DNA of 64,000 nt from Pandoraea communis (lineage in GTDB: Bacteria > Pseudomonadota > Gammaproteobacteria > Burkholderiales > Burkholderiaceae). The stretch spans positions 124,001-188,000 of the forward strand of contig NZ_CABPSJ010000005.1 in the NCBI RefSeq assembly GCF_902459745.1. The letters are read 5' to 3'. This document shows, piece by piece, positions 7,491-16,131 of the stretch. How positions within the stretch are numbered: position 1 is the stretch's first letter; each line of letters opens with the position of its first letter. Below the pieces are notes generated by a model that saw nothing but the letters and a program-made list of their open reading frames with translations, was not told where the DNA came from and did not search any database. The translations under genes and the position numbers were made by a program.

Positions 7491-8810
7491 ATGTCACAGC
7501 GCCCCCAAGACGCGGTTTCGCGTCGCCCATCGAAAGCCGGCGCGGTTCTGCGCGTGACGGCCGGCAACTTCCTCGAGCAGTTCGATTTCTTCCTGTTCGG
7601 TTTCTACGCCACCCAGATCTCTCGCGTCTTCTTCCCGACGGACAGCGAATTCGCATCGCTCATGCTGACCTTTGCCGTTTTCGGCGCGGGTTTCCTGATG
7701 CGCCCGCTCGGCGCCATCGTGCTGGGCGCGTACATCGATAACGTCGGCCGTCGCAAAGGGCTGGTCACCACGCTGGCCATCATGGCGAGCGGCACCATTC
7801 TCATCGCCTTCGTGCCGGGTTACGAAACCATCGGTCTGGCCGCGCCGGTGCTGGTGCTGATCGGCCGTCTGCTGCAAGGCTTCTCGGCCGGTGCCGAACT
7901 GGGCGGTGTGTCCGTGTATCTGGCGGAAATCGCCGCGCCGGGCCGTAAGGGCTTTTACACGAGCTGGCAGTCCGCGAGCCAGCAGGTCGCCATCGTGGTC
8001 TCGGCGGGCCTTGGCTTTGTGCTCTCGCTCACGTTGACGGCGCAAGAGATTGCCTCGTGGGGCTGGCGCCTGCCGTTCCTCGTGGGCTGCATGATCGTGC
8101 CGGTGATCTTCGCGCTGCGCCGCTCGCTTCAGGAGAGCGAGGAGTTCAAGCAACGCAAGCATCACCCGTCGGTCGGCGAAGTATTCCGTTCGATGGCCGC
8201 CAATGCCGGCGTGGTGCTCGGCGGCACGATGCTCGTGGCGCTGACCACGACGGCGTTCTACCTGATTACCGTCTACGCACCGACGTTCGGCAAGAGCGTG
8301 CTGCACCTCTCGAGCGCCGATGCGCTGCTCGTCACGCTGTGCGTGGGCGTGTCGAACTTCATCTGGCTGCCGATCGGCGGCACGCTCTCCGACCGCATTG
8401 GCCGTCGTCCGGTGCTGCTGCTCTTCGCGGGCCTCACGCTGGTGAGCGCCTATCCGGTTCTGTCGTTCCTCGTGCAGGCGCCGAGCTTTACGCGCATGCT
8501 GATCGCGTTGCTGTGGCTCTCGTTCCTGTACGGCATGTACAACGGCGCGATGATCCCGGCGCTCACCGAAGTGATGCCGCCAGACGTGCGCGTGGCCGGA
8601 TTCTCGCTGGCCTATAGCTTGGCGACGGCGGTTTTCGGCGGCTTCACGCCCGCATTGTCGACGTATCTGATCCATGCCACGGGCGACAAGGCTGCGCCGG
8701 GTTACTGGATGAGCTTCGCCGCGCTATGCGCAATCTGTGCGACGCTGGCGCTTTATCGTGGCCGCCCCGGCGGGCAAGGCCGCACCCGTACCGAACTTGC
8801 CGCAGGCTGA
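7491..8810 (+). CDS. MFS transporter, metabolite:H+ symporter (citrate/tricarballylate-like) family
   Basis: A 439-residue carrier with about 12 membrane segments. The N-terminal [16 protein letters not shown] and the loop motifs ([23 protein letters not shown]) are typical of the MHS family that imports citrate, tricarballylate, shikimate or proline/betaine by proton symport. The ATG at 7491 is preceded by GGAGACA and starts just before the first helix. It is followed after 11 bases by a solute-binding protein and then an amidase, suggesting import of an organic acid or amide. The substrate is not known. Confidence 0.9.
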   Translation: MSQRPQDAVSRRPSKAGAVLRVTAGNFLEQFDFFLFGFYATQISRVFFPTDSEFASLMLTFAVFGAGFLMRPLGAIVLGAYIDNVGRRKGLVTTLAIMASGTILIAFVPGYETIGLAAPVLVLIGRLLQGFSAGAELGGVSVYLAEIAAPGRKGFYTSWQSASQQVAIVVSAGLGFVLSLTLTAQEIASWGWRLPFLVGCMIVPVIFALRRSLQESEEFKQRKHHPSVGEVFRSMAANAGVVLGGTMLVALTTTAFYLITVYAPTFGKSVLHLSSADALLVTLCVGVSNFIWLPIGGTLSDRIGRRPVLLLFAGLTLVSAYPVLSFLVQAPSFTRMLIALLWLSFLYGMYNGAMIPALTEVMPPDVRVAGFSLAYSLATAVFGGFTPALSTYLIHATGDKAAPGYWMSFAALCAICATLALYRGRPGGQGRTRTELAAG

Positions 8811-8821
8811 GAGCGCGCGCC

Positions 8822-9637
8822 ATGAAAAACACTTCCATCTCTGTGCGCACGAGCGCAGCCCGACGCCTGTTTGCCACGCTCGGTGCGGGCGTCGCGATGA
8901 CGGCGCTGTTCGCTGCCACATCCGCTCACGCAGAAGACCTGCGCGTGATGAACTCCGGCGGCTTCACGGCCGCGTACAAGCTGCTGCTGCCCAAGTTCGA
9001 GGCATCGAGCGGCGACCACGTCGACACAGCCTGGGGGCCGTCGATGGGCAAAGCGCCGGAGGCGATCCCGAATCGTCTGGCGCGGGGTGAGTCGGCCGAC
9101 GTCGTCATCATGGTCGGTTACGCGCTCGACGATCTCATCAAGGCGGGCAAGGTGCGCCCCGATTCGCGCGTCGATCTGGCAGATTCGCGTATCGGTGTCG
9201 TCGTCAAAGCGGGCGACACCGTGCCGGATGTCAGCACCCCCGAGAAGCTGAAGGCGGCGCTGCTGGCCGCGAAGTCGGTCGCGTACTCCGACAGCGCCAG
9301 CGGCGTGTATATCGAGCGTGAGCTCTTCAAGAAACTGGGCATCGCCGAGCAGATGCAAGGCAAATCGGTGATGGTGCAGAAGACGCCCGTCGCCGAGAAG
9401 GTGGCCGCCGGCGACTACGCACTGGGATTGCAACAGGTGAGCGAACTGCTGCCGGTCAAGGGCGCCGTGTTCGCGGGCAAGATTCCCGAGTCGCTGCAAT
9501 CGGTCACGCGCTTCGCGGGCGGCGTACCGGTGAATGCGCCGCATCCTGACGAGGCGAAGAAGCTGCTGACGTACATGGCCGCGCCTGCCGTTGCAAAGGA
9601 TGTCGAATCGACCGGTCTCGATCCGCTGACGCACTGA
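8822..9637 (+). CDS. Periplasmic solute-binding protein, ModA-like, without ABC partner genes
   Basis: A 271-residue protein with a Sec signal peptide (about 1-35, ending TSAHAED) and the two-lobed type II binding-protein fold of the ModA/WtpA group (LRVMNSGGFTAAYKLLLPKF; SADVVIMVGYALDDL). No permease or ATPase gene is nearby; it sits between an MFS carrier and an amidase. Similar orphan proteins with one-domain ModA folds occur near LysR-controlled catabolic genes. The ligand could be an organic anion rather than molybdate. The ATG at 8822 is chosen because it begins the signal peptide. Confidence 0.85.
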   Translation: MKNTSISVRTSAARRLFATLGAGVAMTALFAATSAHAEDLRVMNSGGFTAAYKLLLPKFEASSGDHVDTAWGPSMGKAPEAIPNRLARGESADVVIMVGYALDDLIKAGKVRPDSRVDLADSRIGVVVKAGDTVPDVSTPEKLKAALLAAKSVAYSDSASGVYIERELFKKLGIAEQMQGKSVMVQKTPVAEKVAAGDYALGLQQVSELLPVKGAVFAGKIPESLQSVTRFAGGVPVNAPHPDEAKKLLTYMAAPAVAKDVESTGLDPLTH

Positions 9638-9790
9638 TGCGCCGGGCATCGCTGAAGATGAGAACTGACGTATTTCCACCGCCGTGGCGGACTTAATTTT
9701 CCCCTCGGCATCCTTGGCGGGTTTGACCGACAATGGCGTGACAGACAACGGCGTCGCACCGATCGACGCCACCGCCAAGGAGATAGACGC

Positions 9791-11326
9791 ATGGCCATCG
9801 TGCCAGACCTGCCCCCCATGGCTGCCCAAACGAGTGCAGCCGCAGCCAACACCACGGCTACCCCCGACACTCCCCTGAACGATATCGTCGCGCTCGACGC
9901 GCTCGCACTGTCCAGCGCCATTCGCACGCGTCAGGTTTCGTGCCGTGAGGTGATGCAGGCCTATCTCACTCATATTGCGCAGTACAACCCGGCGGTCAAC
10001 GCCATCGTGTCGCTGCGAGATGCCGACGCGTTGCTGGCGCAGGCCGACGAGCGCGACCGGCAACTGGCGAACGGTCAGTATCTTGGCTGGATGCACGGCA
10101 TGCCGCACGCGGTGAAGGATATGGCCGCCTGTGCCGGATTTCCCACACGCAAGGGCTCGCCTCTGACGTCGGCAGCCCCCGACACGCAGGACAGCATCAG
10201 CGTCGCGCGCATCCGCGCTGCGGGCGCGATTTTCATCGGCAAGACCAATGTTTCCGAGTTCGGACTGGGTTCGCACAGCTACAACCCGGTCTTCGGCACC
10301 ACGCGTAACGCCTACGACACAACGCGCATCGCCGGTGGCAGCAGCGGCGGGGCAGGCAGTGCGCTGGCGCTGCGCCTGCTGCCGGTGGCGGACGGCAGCG
10401 ACATGATGGGATCGCTGCGCAACCCGGCGGCGTTCGGCAACGTGTACGGCATGCGGCCGTCGCAGGGCCGTGTGCCGTATGGCCCGACACCCGAAGTCTT
10501 CGTCCAGCAACTGAGCACCGAAGGGCCGATGGGCCGAACGGTGGCCGACGTCGCCCAATTGCTCGCAACGCAGGCCGGCTACGACGCGCGAAGCCCGCTT
10601 TCGCTCGCTGGCGAGACGCCGCCGTTCGCGAGTGCGCTATCGCGTGACGTGAAGGGCGTGAAGCTGGGCTGGCTCGGCGACTACGGCGGTTATCTGCCGA
10701 TGGAAGACGGCGTGATGGCGTTGTGCGAAGCATCGTTGCGCGACTTCACGGCGATGGGATGCGAAGTGGCGCCGTGCATGCCCGACTTTGCACCGGACCG
10801 GCTGTGGCAGACGTGGCTTACGCTGCGTCACTGGCTCGTGAACGGTTCGCTGGGCGCGATGTATGCCGACCCGGCACGTCGCGACAAGCTCAAGCCGGAG
10901 GCGCAATGGGAAGTCGCGGGAGGCGACGCGTTGCGCGCTGCCGACGTGTTTCGCGCGAGCGTCGATCGCAGTGAGTGGTACCGCTCGCTCGCACGATTGT
11001 TCGAGCGTTACGACTTCCTGTTGTTGCCGTCGGCGCAAATGTTCCCGTTCGATGCGCAAATGCACTGGCCGACGTCCTTGGCGGGCAAGCCGATGGACAC
11101 CTACCACCGGTGGATGGAAGTCGTGATCGGGCCGACGCTGGCCGGGTTGCCGGCGATCAGCGTGCCGGTCGGGTTCGATGCACGCGGTTTGCCGATGGGA
11201 CTGCAAATCATCGGACCCGCGCAAGCGGATCTTGCCGTGCTGCAACTGGCACACGCCTACGAGCAGCAAACGCAGTGGGTACGCCGCCATCTGCCGCCGA
11301 TGCTCACTGGCGCCGTGCGGGCCTGA
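9791..11326 (+). CDS. Amidase-signature family hydrolase
   Basis: A 511-residue enzyme of the amidase-signature family, hydrolysing an amide to acid and ammonia. The Ser-cisSer-Lys triad is visible: Lys109 in HAVKDM, Ser184/185 in GGSSGG, and the nucleophile Ser208 in DMMGSLRNPA. The usual DxGGS is DMMGS here, a mild variation. Length is normal. It lies 153 bases after the binding protein and is probably in the same LysR-controlled unit, so its substrate may be the compound taken up by the MFS carrier. It is cytoplasmic, as no signal peptide is seen. Confidence 0.9.
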   Translation: MAIVPDLPPMAAQTSAAAANTTATPDTPLNDIVALDALALSSAIRTRQVSCREVMQAYLTHIAQYNPAVNAIVSLRDADALLAQADERDRQLANGQYLGWMHGMPHAVKDMAACAGFPTRKGSPLTSAAPDTQDSISVARIRAAGAIFIGKTNVSEFGLGSHSYNPVFGTTRNAYDTTRIAGGSSGGAGSALALRLLPVADGSDMMGSLRNPAAFGNVYGMRPSQGRVPYGPTPEVFVQQLSTEGPMGRTVADVAQLLATQAGYDARSPLSLAGETPPFASALSRDVKGVKLGWLGDYGGYLPMEDGVMALCEASLRDFTAMGCEVAPCMPDFAPDRLWQTWLTLRHWLVNGSLGAMYADPARRDKLKPEAQWEVAGGDALRAADVFRASVDRSEWYRSLARLFERYDFLLLPSAQMFPFDAQMHWPTSLAGKPMDTYHRWMEVVIGPTLAGLPAISVPVGFDARGLPMGLQIIGPAQADLAVLQLAHAYEQQTQWVRRHLPPMLTGAVRA

Positions 11327-11380
11327 CGGCCCTGCGAGGATGTGCCTGGACGTGCGGGCGGCGCTCCGGCCGATTCCGGC

Positions 11381-11623
11381 TTACCGGGCGCGCGCGGCCT
11401 GCGCTTTCGCGCGCAGCGGCCGCAGCAATTCACCCAAGGCGTTGTGATCGATCTCGTGCATGAGGGCGAGCAGGCGGCCGATCTCGCCCGGCGGGAAACC
11501 TTCGCGGGCGAACCAGCTCAGGTAGTTGCCCGGCAGATCGGCGATGTAGGTGCCTTTGTGTTTGCCGAATGGCATGGGCGTCGTGACGAGGCGCATCAGC
11601 GCGTCGGCGTCGAAGTCGAGCAT
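11381..11623 (-). CDS. DUF3820 family small protein
   Basis: About 80 residues. The motif MPFGKHKGTYIADLPGNYL followed by SWFAREGFPPGEIGRLLALM is the hallmark of DUF3820, short proteins found alone or next to nucleic-acid enzymes and of unknown function. The ATG at 11623 gives the family-like N-terminus MLDFDADAL; a GTG at 11650 would add nine residues and has no better ribosome site. It converges with the amidase gene. Confidence 0.8.
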   Translation of the reverse strand: MLDFDADALMRLVTTPMPFGKHKGTYIADLPGNYLSWFAREGFPPGEIGRLLALMHEIDHNALGELLRPLRAKAQAARAR

Positions 11624-11952
11624 GGCGAAAGGGCGCGGCGTGACGCGCACGCAAGTGAGACGGAAAGCGTCACGCTACCACAGGCGGCACTCGTCGCGCT
11701 GGCGGCCATAACCGCTACGCGATCATGTTTCGGATGCAGAACGCTAAAAAGCCCGAAACACGGGTGCGTAAAATCGAGGCGTTCAACAGCACGCTGAATC
11801 GCGGCGAAACCATTCATCCGTAGGCCAGGAAGGTCGATCGTTGTTGAAGGCCACCGGACGACGCCGCGCACTATTCGCTCGTGATTGGCTGCTACGAAAA
11901 CCCATTTGAGTGTCGGATTCTGGCTGTGGATTCCCCCGGTCAATGCAACACA
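11624..11952. other. Gap with no supported gene
   Basis: 329 bases between two minus-strand genes. Short open frames here show no recognisable family and no ribosome site. A distant 8-bp inverted repeat (11726-11733 with 11753-11760) is noted without a function. GC content falls here towards the AlaX-like gene. Confidence 0.5.
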
Positions 11953-12597
11953 CTAGGCTTGCACCAGCAAGATCTCAATTCGCTCCTTTCCTCGCCCCGT
12001 ATTTTTGCGTTTGAGTTTCACCGCACCAATCTCGCGAGTCGATTTTGGATGCGTGCCTCCACATGCCATCATCGCAAAGCCATCGACTTTCCAGTATCTT
12101 CGCTGTGTTTGGACGTCGCTGAAACCTGTGAGGATAGGGAGGTCGCGCGACGTCAAGTTCGCTGCCTCTAATTCGATCTCGGGAAACAACGGTGCCAGGC
12201 TGACATCGCTCGCGAAATCGATGCGCGCCTTATCTTGTGCGATGTGGGCGCCGATGCGCTCGATGCCCGGGCGTAGCCGATATACCAACTGCAAGACCAT
12301 TTCTGCGGCAAAGTGCAGGCGCATCAGACGATAGCGCCGCTCCCAGTCAATTCGCCATGTGGCGCAGTCCCCCACACGTAGCGAATGGTCGTGCGGCAAG
12401 GTATAAACGATTTCCAGACCAAGCTTTTCGGCCTTGATAACCGGGTATCCGCCAAGCGAACCATAATCGCTCTCCTGGCCGCCGGAGAACGCAAAAAATA
12501 TCGTCGACTCGACCTGGACTTGCTCACCGTCAACTTGACTGACGATGGTATCCAGCGTTGTTTTGTAAGGTTCGTCCCAGAAAATTTTTCGCATCAT
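11953..12597 (-). CDS. AlaX-like alanyl-tRNA editing protein with altered metal motif
   Basis: A 214-residue stand-alone editing domain related to AlaRS/ThrRS second additional domains, expected to hydrolyse mischarged tRNA. The glycine-rich motif is present as FSGGQESDYG (about 38-46), and the CxxxH zinc motif as Cys179-GGT-His183. The first zinc motif, normally HxxxH, reads His95-FAA-Glu99. Similar HFAAE-type proteins may form a natural subfamily, so this is not proof of inactivity. The ATG at 12597 is chosen by homology; the ribosome site is weak. One 60-base sample of the gene counts 31 G+C, well below the neighbouring genes, which suggests transfer. Confidence 0.78.
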   Translation of the reverse strand: MMRKIFWDEPYKTTLDTIVSQVDGEQVQVESTIFFAFSGGQESDYGSLGGYPVIKAEKLGLEIVYTLPHDHSLRVGDCATWRIDWERRYRLMRLHFAAEMVLQLVYRLRPGIERIGAHIAQDKARIDFASDVSLAPLFPEIELEAANLTSRDLPILTGFSDVQTQRRYWKVDGFAMMACGGTHPKSTREIGAVKLKRKNTGRGKERIEILLVQA

Positions 12598-12902
12598 GAT
12601 CTGACCGATCCTGTTCTTTCCCAAAAAGGTTCATAGGGTAATCGAGCCGGACTTGAGTGGCTTGTACGATCTTGCGATCGGCGTCCGTTCCTCATTGCAA
12701 CATCACCTGCGTGGTGTTCGTGGACTGCTGCCGGGATCGTAAGCACTTCTGGCCTATGGACTGCTGCCGGAATTAAGACACTTTCCAGCCTCACGCCGAA
12801 GCGCGTTCAAAGTCGATCTTAGACTGAGTATCCCAACAATTCCCGCGACGGCTCATGCGCTGGCGTGCATGGCGGAGCTTTCCCCGCCCTCCGCTGCCGC
12901 CA
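12598..12902. other. Gap with lower GC and a tandem repeat
   Basis: 305 bases without a convincing gene. A minus-strand frame of about 66 codons at 12594-12794 is not recognised. The main content is the 36-bp imperfect tandem repeat at 12721-12792; the rest shows nothing clear. Confidence 0.5.
12721..12792. repeat. Two tandem imperfect 36-bp repeats
   Basis: Both units start TGGACTGCTGCCGG (12721-12734 and 12757-12770) and continue with similar sequence around TAAG, CACTT and GCC. Such internally repeated ends are known from IS21-type insertion sequences, so this could be a relic of an IS end beside the lower-GC patch. That origin is inference; no transposase remains. Confidence 0.5.
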
Positions 12903-13871
12903 TCAGGCCTTGATGGGAAAGCGCCGGTCAAACGTAGTCTTCACGTCGAGCGGTTGCCGGAGCAAGCCGACTTGCGAGTAAAAGTCGGCCGTACGCTGTT
13001 GCTCTGCGACGAGCGCGTCGTCGATGTTGCGCCATTTCGTGGCACGTCGCGAGAACTGTAGTTTCGCGGCCTCGGGCGGGATGCCGACGATACGCGCCAT
13101 GGCCGCAGAGAATGCATCGACATGCTGATAGGACCAGACCTGGGCACGCACGGCACGCGCGAGGAAATCGCGCAGCACGTCCTGTTTGCTCGCGATGGCG
13201 GTGTCGGTCGCCGCGAGATAGCTCAACCCCGACCAGAGTCCGCGTCCGTTCACAAGCACGCGTCCGCGCCCGGTGGTCTCCGCCACGGCGGTGTAGGGCT
13301 CCCATGTCGCCCATGCGTCGACCGAGCCGCTGGCCAGCGCGGTGATGGTGTCGGCTGGCGGCAGGAAGCGGAAGTTGACGTCGTTCGGTGCCAGACCGGC
13401 GGCGGCGAGCGCCTTGAGCGTGACGAAGTGACCGATGGAGCCTCTCGTCGTGCCGATGTTTTTGCCCTTGAGGTCGGTGGCGGTGCGCAGCGTGGCGTCT
13501 GGCCGCACGATCACGGCGGTGCCGTACGCATCGGAGCGATTGGCCCCGATGATCTTGATGGCGGCACCCGCCGACAGCGCAAAGATCACCGGCGCGTCGC
13601 CGATCGGACCGCAATCGACGGCACCCGCATTGAGCGCTTCGGCCAGCGGTGCGGCGGCGGGGAACTCGGTCCACTGAATGTCGTAGGGCAATGCCTTGAG
13701 TTCGTCTGCGGCTTCGAGCAGCGCACGCAGACCGCCTTTCTGATCGCCAGCCTTGAGGATCGGGCGGCCGGACTGCGCGTAAGACACACCGGGCAGCGCG
13801 AGTGTGGTCAGCGCACCCGCCGCACCGGTGGTCGTGACGTATTGGAGAAAGCGGCGTCGGGAAATCGTCAT
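12903..13871 (-). CDS. ABC importer substrate-binding protein, aliphatic sulfonate (SsuA/TauA) type
   Basis: A 322-residue exported binding protein with a twin-arginine style leader (SRRRFLQ, about residues 4-10) and cleavage after SYAQS. The NMT1/SsuA-like fold is shown by FPAAAPLAEALNAGAVDCG and the internal DLKGKNIGTTRGS motif. It is the last gene of a minus-strand sulfonate-type cluster. It is the second binding protein of the cluster, with another at 17250-18293 beside the permease, so the importer may accept two ligands. Ribosome site is weak. Confidence 0.9.
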   Translation of the reverse strand: MTISRRRFLQYVTTTGAAGALTTLALPGVSYAQSGRPILKAGDQKGGLRALLEAADELKALPYDIQWTEFPAAAPLAEALNAGAVDCGPIGDAPVIFALSAGAAIKIIGANRSDAYGTAVIVRPDATLRTATDLKGKNIGTTRGSIGHFVTLKALAAAGLAPNDVNFRFLPPADTITALASGSVDAWATWEPYTAVAETTGRGRVLVNGRGLWSGLSYLAATDTAIASKQDVLRDFLARAVRAQVWSYQHVDAFSAAMARIVGIPPEAAKLQFSRRATKWRNIDDALVAEQQRTADFYSQVGLLRQPLDVKTTFDRRFPIKA

Positions 13872-13929
13872 GATGAATGCCTGTGGTGGATTGGAAAAGG
13901 GGAAGTCCGGTGCGGACGCTGAGCGATGG

Positions 13930-15177
13930 CTAGTGCACGAAGCCGCCTTTGACGAAGCGCACGGGGTCGTCGTCCATTTGGCGCAGCGCGGTGGTGAGCG
14001 GGTCTGCGCGAAGGGCCGCCAGAGCGCCGTCCGGCAGGGCGGTCGACGTTGTGCACATCAGGCCGCCGTCGGCCCAGCCCCGGCGGCCGGCGGGGGCGAG
14101 GGCGCGCAACCAGCCGTCACGGTCTGCCAGCCATTCGGTGCCTGCGACGCTTGACGGGGAAGCCCCGGCAATCTGTGCGAAGACCTGCCATGCCTCGGGG
14201 TCATCGGCCACGCAGTCGGCTCGCGCACCGAACAGGGTTGTGACATTGGCCGCCGGCGTGCGCTCCGGACGTTGCGCTGCCACCTTGCGAATGCCGGCCC
14301 CTTGATGTGGTGACGGGCTATTGCGCTCGACCAGCAGGGTGAGGAAACGCGGGTCTTCAAACGGGGGCGGATGATCGGCATCGACTGCGACGACGCGCAC
14401 CCGCTGATTGCCGCGCCACACGGCGATATTCCGGGTGGGGCCGTTGGCGCACCTCACTGCGAGGGAGGGCAATGCAATCGGCACGGGCCAACTGCCGCCA
14501 GCGGCCATACCGGCCGACGCCGAGAGCACGCGCATGTAATCGAGTGCGGCCCAGATTTCGCGATCGCTCAGCCGTCCGGCGAAGCCGGGCATCGTCATGC
14601 CCCCATCGTCGCGCATGCCATACAACACATGCCAGAACAGTTCACCGTCCGCGCGGCGGCTTAGTAAGGCGCTCGCCATGGTCGGCGGCCAACGGTGCAA
14701 CGTGGAGGCCAGCGGGCCTTCGCCGCGTCCGTCGGCGCCGTGACATACAACGCACTGGGCCGCATACACACGTGAGCCTCGCGAGATGCTCTGCACGGTG
14801 AAGCCCGTCGGGCTCGTATGGAAACTGGTCGGCACGGCGGCCGTCAGCCAAAGCGATGGAGACGGCCATGGGGCCAGCACAAGTGCGCCAAGGGCGGCGG
14901 CGAGCAGCCAGCGCCACGCGCGTCGCCAGAACAGCGCCAGCAGCACGCAGGCGAGCGCAAACGCGATGGCCGCGAGCATCCCGCCGAACTGACGGGCGAG
15001 GGCAACGTCGATGACGAGATTTTCCCCGGCGATGCGCACGTCCCACGGCCACGCCAGCGCGCCATGCGAGTCGCCGGTGATGCCGAGCGCATAGAGCGTG
15101 TCCAGCCCGGCGGACTGCACGAACTGAAGGGCTTGCAGCAGGGCGTTAAGCCAGAGATGCGAGGGGGGCGACGTCAT
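13930..15177 (-). CDS. Membrane-anchored c-type cytochrome inside a sulfonate ABC cluster
   Basis: A 415-residue protein. Two or three hydrophobic segments lie at about 65-115, followed by a monohaem cytochrome c domain: haem site Cys142-VV-Cys145-His146, with Met197 in MTMPGF the likely sixth ligand. The C-terminal 200 residues are not recognised. It should sit in the inner membrane with the haem in the periplasm, handing electrons from a periplasmic oxidation to the respiratory chain. It lies between the ABC ATPase and a binding protein, so a redox step on an organosulfur compound is plausible but not shown. Confidence 0.82.
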   Translation of the reverse strand: MTSPPSHLWLNALLQALQFVQSAGLDTLYALGITGDSHGALAWPWDVRIAGENLVIDVALARQFGGMLAAIAFALACVLLALFWRRAWRWLLAAALGALVLAPWPSPSLWLTAAVPTSFHTSPTGFTVQSISRGSRVYAAQCVVCHGADGRGEGPLASTLHRWPPTMASALLSRRADGELFWHVLYGMRDDGGMTMPGFAGRLSDREIWAALDYMRVLSASAGMAAGGSWPVPIALPSLAVRCANGPTRNIAVWRGNQRVRVVAVDADHPPPFEDPRFLTLLVERNSPSPHQGAGIRKVAAQRPERTPAANVTTLFGARADCVADDPEAWQVFAQIAGASPSSVAGTEWLADRDGWLRALAPAGRRGWADGGLMCTTSTALPDGALAALRADPLTTALRQMDDDPVRFVKGGFVH

Positions 15178-15276
15178 CGGGCGCGCTCCGCCGGGACGCG
15201 CTCCGATGACGCCGATAACGCCGATGACGGCCGGTACGTCGACTTCATTCGCTTCGTGACACCACGACCTGCGCGA

Positions 15277-16131
15277 TTACCAGCTTGCATCGAGCCCCAG
15301 GTGTCGGAGCGCTTCGTGGCGCAGTTCGGTAATGCGCGCGTCGCCGCGATGGCGCGGATAGGGCAGATCGACACGTAGCTCCGCCACGATCTTCGCCGGG
15401 CGCGGGCTGAACACGATTACGCGTTGCGCCAGGAAGAGGGCTTCCTCGACATCGTGCGTGACGAGCAGCGCCGAGAAACCGGCGCGTTGCCACAGATCGA
15501 CCAGTTCGCTTTGCATCGCCAGGCGCGTGAGCGAGTCGAGTTTGCCGAGCGGCTCGTCGAGCACCAGCAGACGCGGGTCGTTGACGAGCGCCCGGGCGAG
15601 TGCCACGCGCTGCGCCATACCGCCGGAGAGTTGATGCGGAAACGCATCGGCAAACTCCGAAAGGCCCACGCGTGCGAGCGCTGCGTCGACTCGCTGGCGT
15701 TCCTTGCCGAGCACGCCGCGGGCTTGCAGACCGAGTGCGACGTTATCGCGCACGCGCCGCCACGGGTAAAGCGTCGGGTCCTGAAACACCACGATGCGCG
15801 ACGGATCGGGACGCGTAATCGCCGTGCCGTCCTGCGTGATCGTGCCGCGTGTCGCGGTCTCGAGTCCGGCAACGAGGCGCAGCAACGTGGACTTGCCGCA
15901 GCCGCTTGGGCCGAGCAACGCCACGAACTCGCCGGGCGCGACGCTCAAGTTTACCCCGTCGAGCACTTGCAACGGCGCCTGCCGCGTGCCGAACCAATGA
16001 TCGACGCCGCGAATATCGATCCGCGCGCCGGTGTCGTTCGCGGAGGCGGCGCTGTCGCTCGCGGGATGAGACGCCGGAGCGCCGGCGTCCCGCGGGTCGA
16101 GTGTAGGAGAAGACGTTGCGGCGCTTACCAT
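15277..16131 (-). CDS. ABC importer ATPase, SsuB/TauB type
   Basis: A 284-residue nucleotide-binding subunit. Walker A GPSGCGKST, the signature LSGGMAQR and Walker B LLVLDEP are all present, with the switch His in VTHDVEEA. FQDPTLYPWRRV is typical of nitrate/sulfonate/taurine importers. The first about 40 residues are Ala/Ser-rich and not conserved. The ATG at 16131 overlaps the permease stop (ATGGTAA), indicating coupling. It energises uptake with the permease upstream. Confidence 0.93.
   Translation of the reverse strand: MVSAATSSPTLDPRDAGAPASHPASDSAASANDTGARIDIRGVDHWFGTRQAPLQVLDGVNLSVAPGEFVALLGPSGCGKSTLLRLVAGLETATRGTITQDGTAITRPDPSRIVVFQDPTLYPWRRVRDNVALGLQARGVLGKERQRVDAALARVGLSEFADAFPHQLSGGMAQRVALARALVNDPRLLVLDEPLGKLDSLTRLAMQSELVDLWQRAGFSALLVTHDVEEALFLAQRVIVFSPRPAKIVAELRVDLPYPRHRGDARITELRHEALRHLGLDASW

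Noticed and set aside
7494-8675. 393-codon minus-strand frame opposite the MHS carrier
   Set aside because: Shadow frame with Arg/Gln/His-rich composition; the plus strand codes for 12 helices.
11726-11760. Inverted repeat TGTTTCGG/CCGAAACA as a terminator
   Set aside because: The loop of 19 bases, absence of a T tract and distance from gene ends do not support it.
12594-12794. 66-codon minus-strand frame over the tandem repeat
   Set aside because: No ribosome site, no known family; the repeat sequence alone keeps it open.
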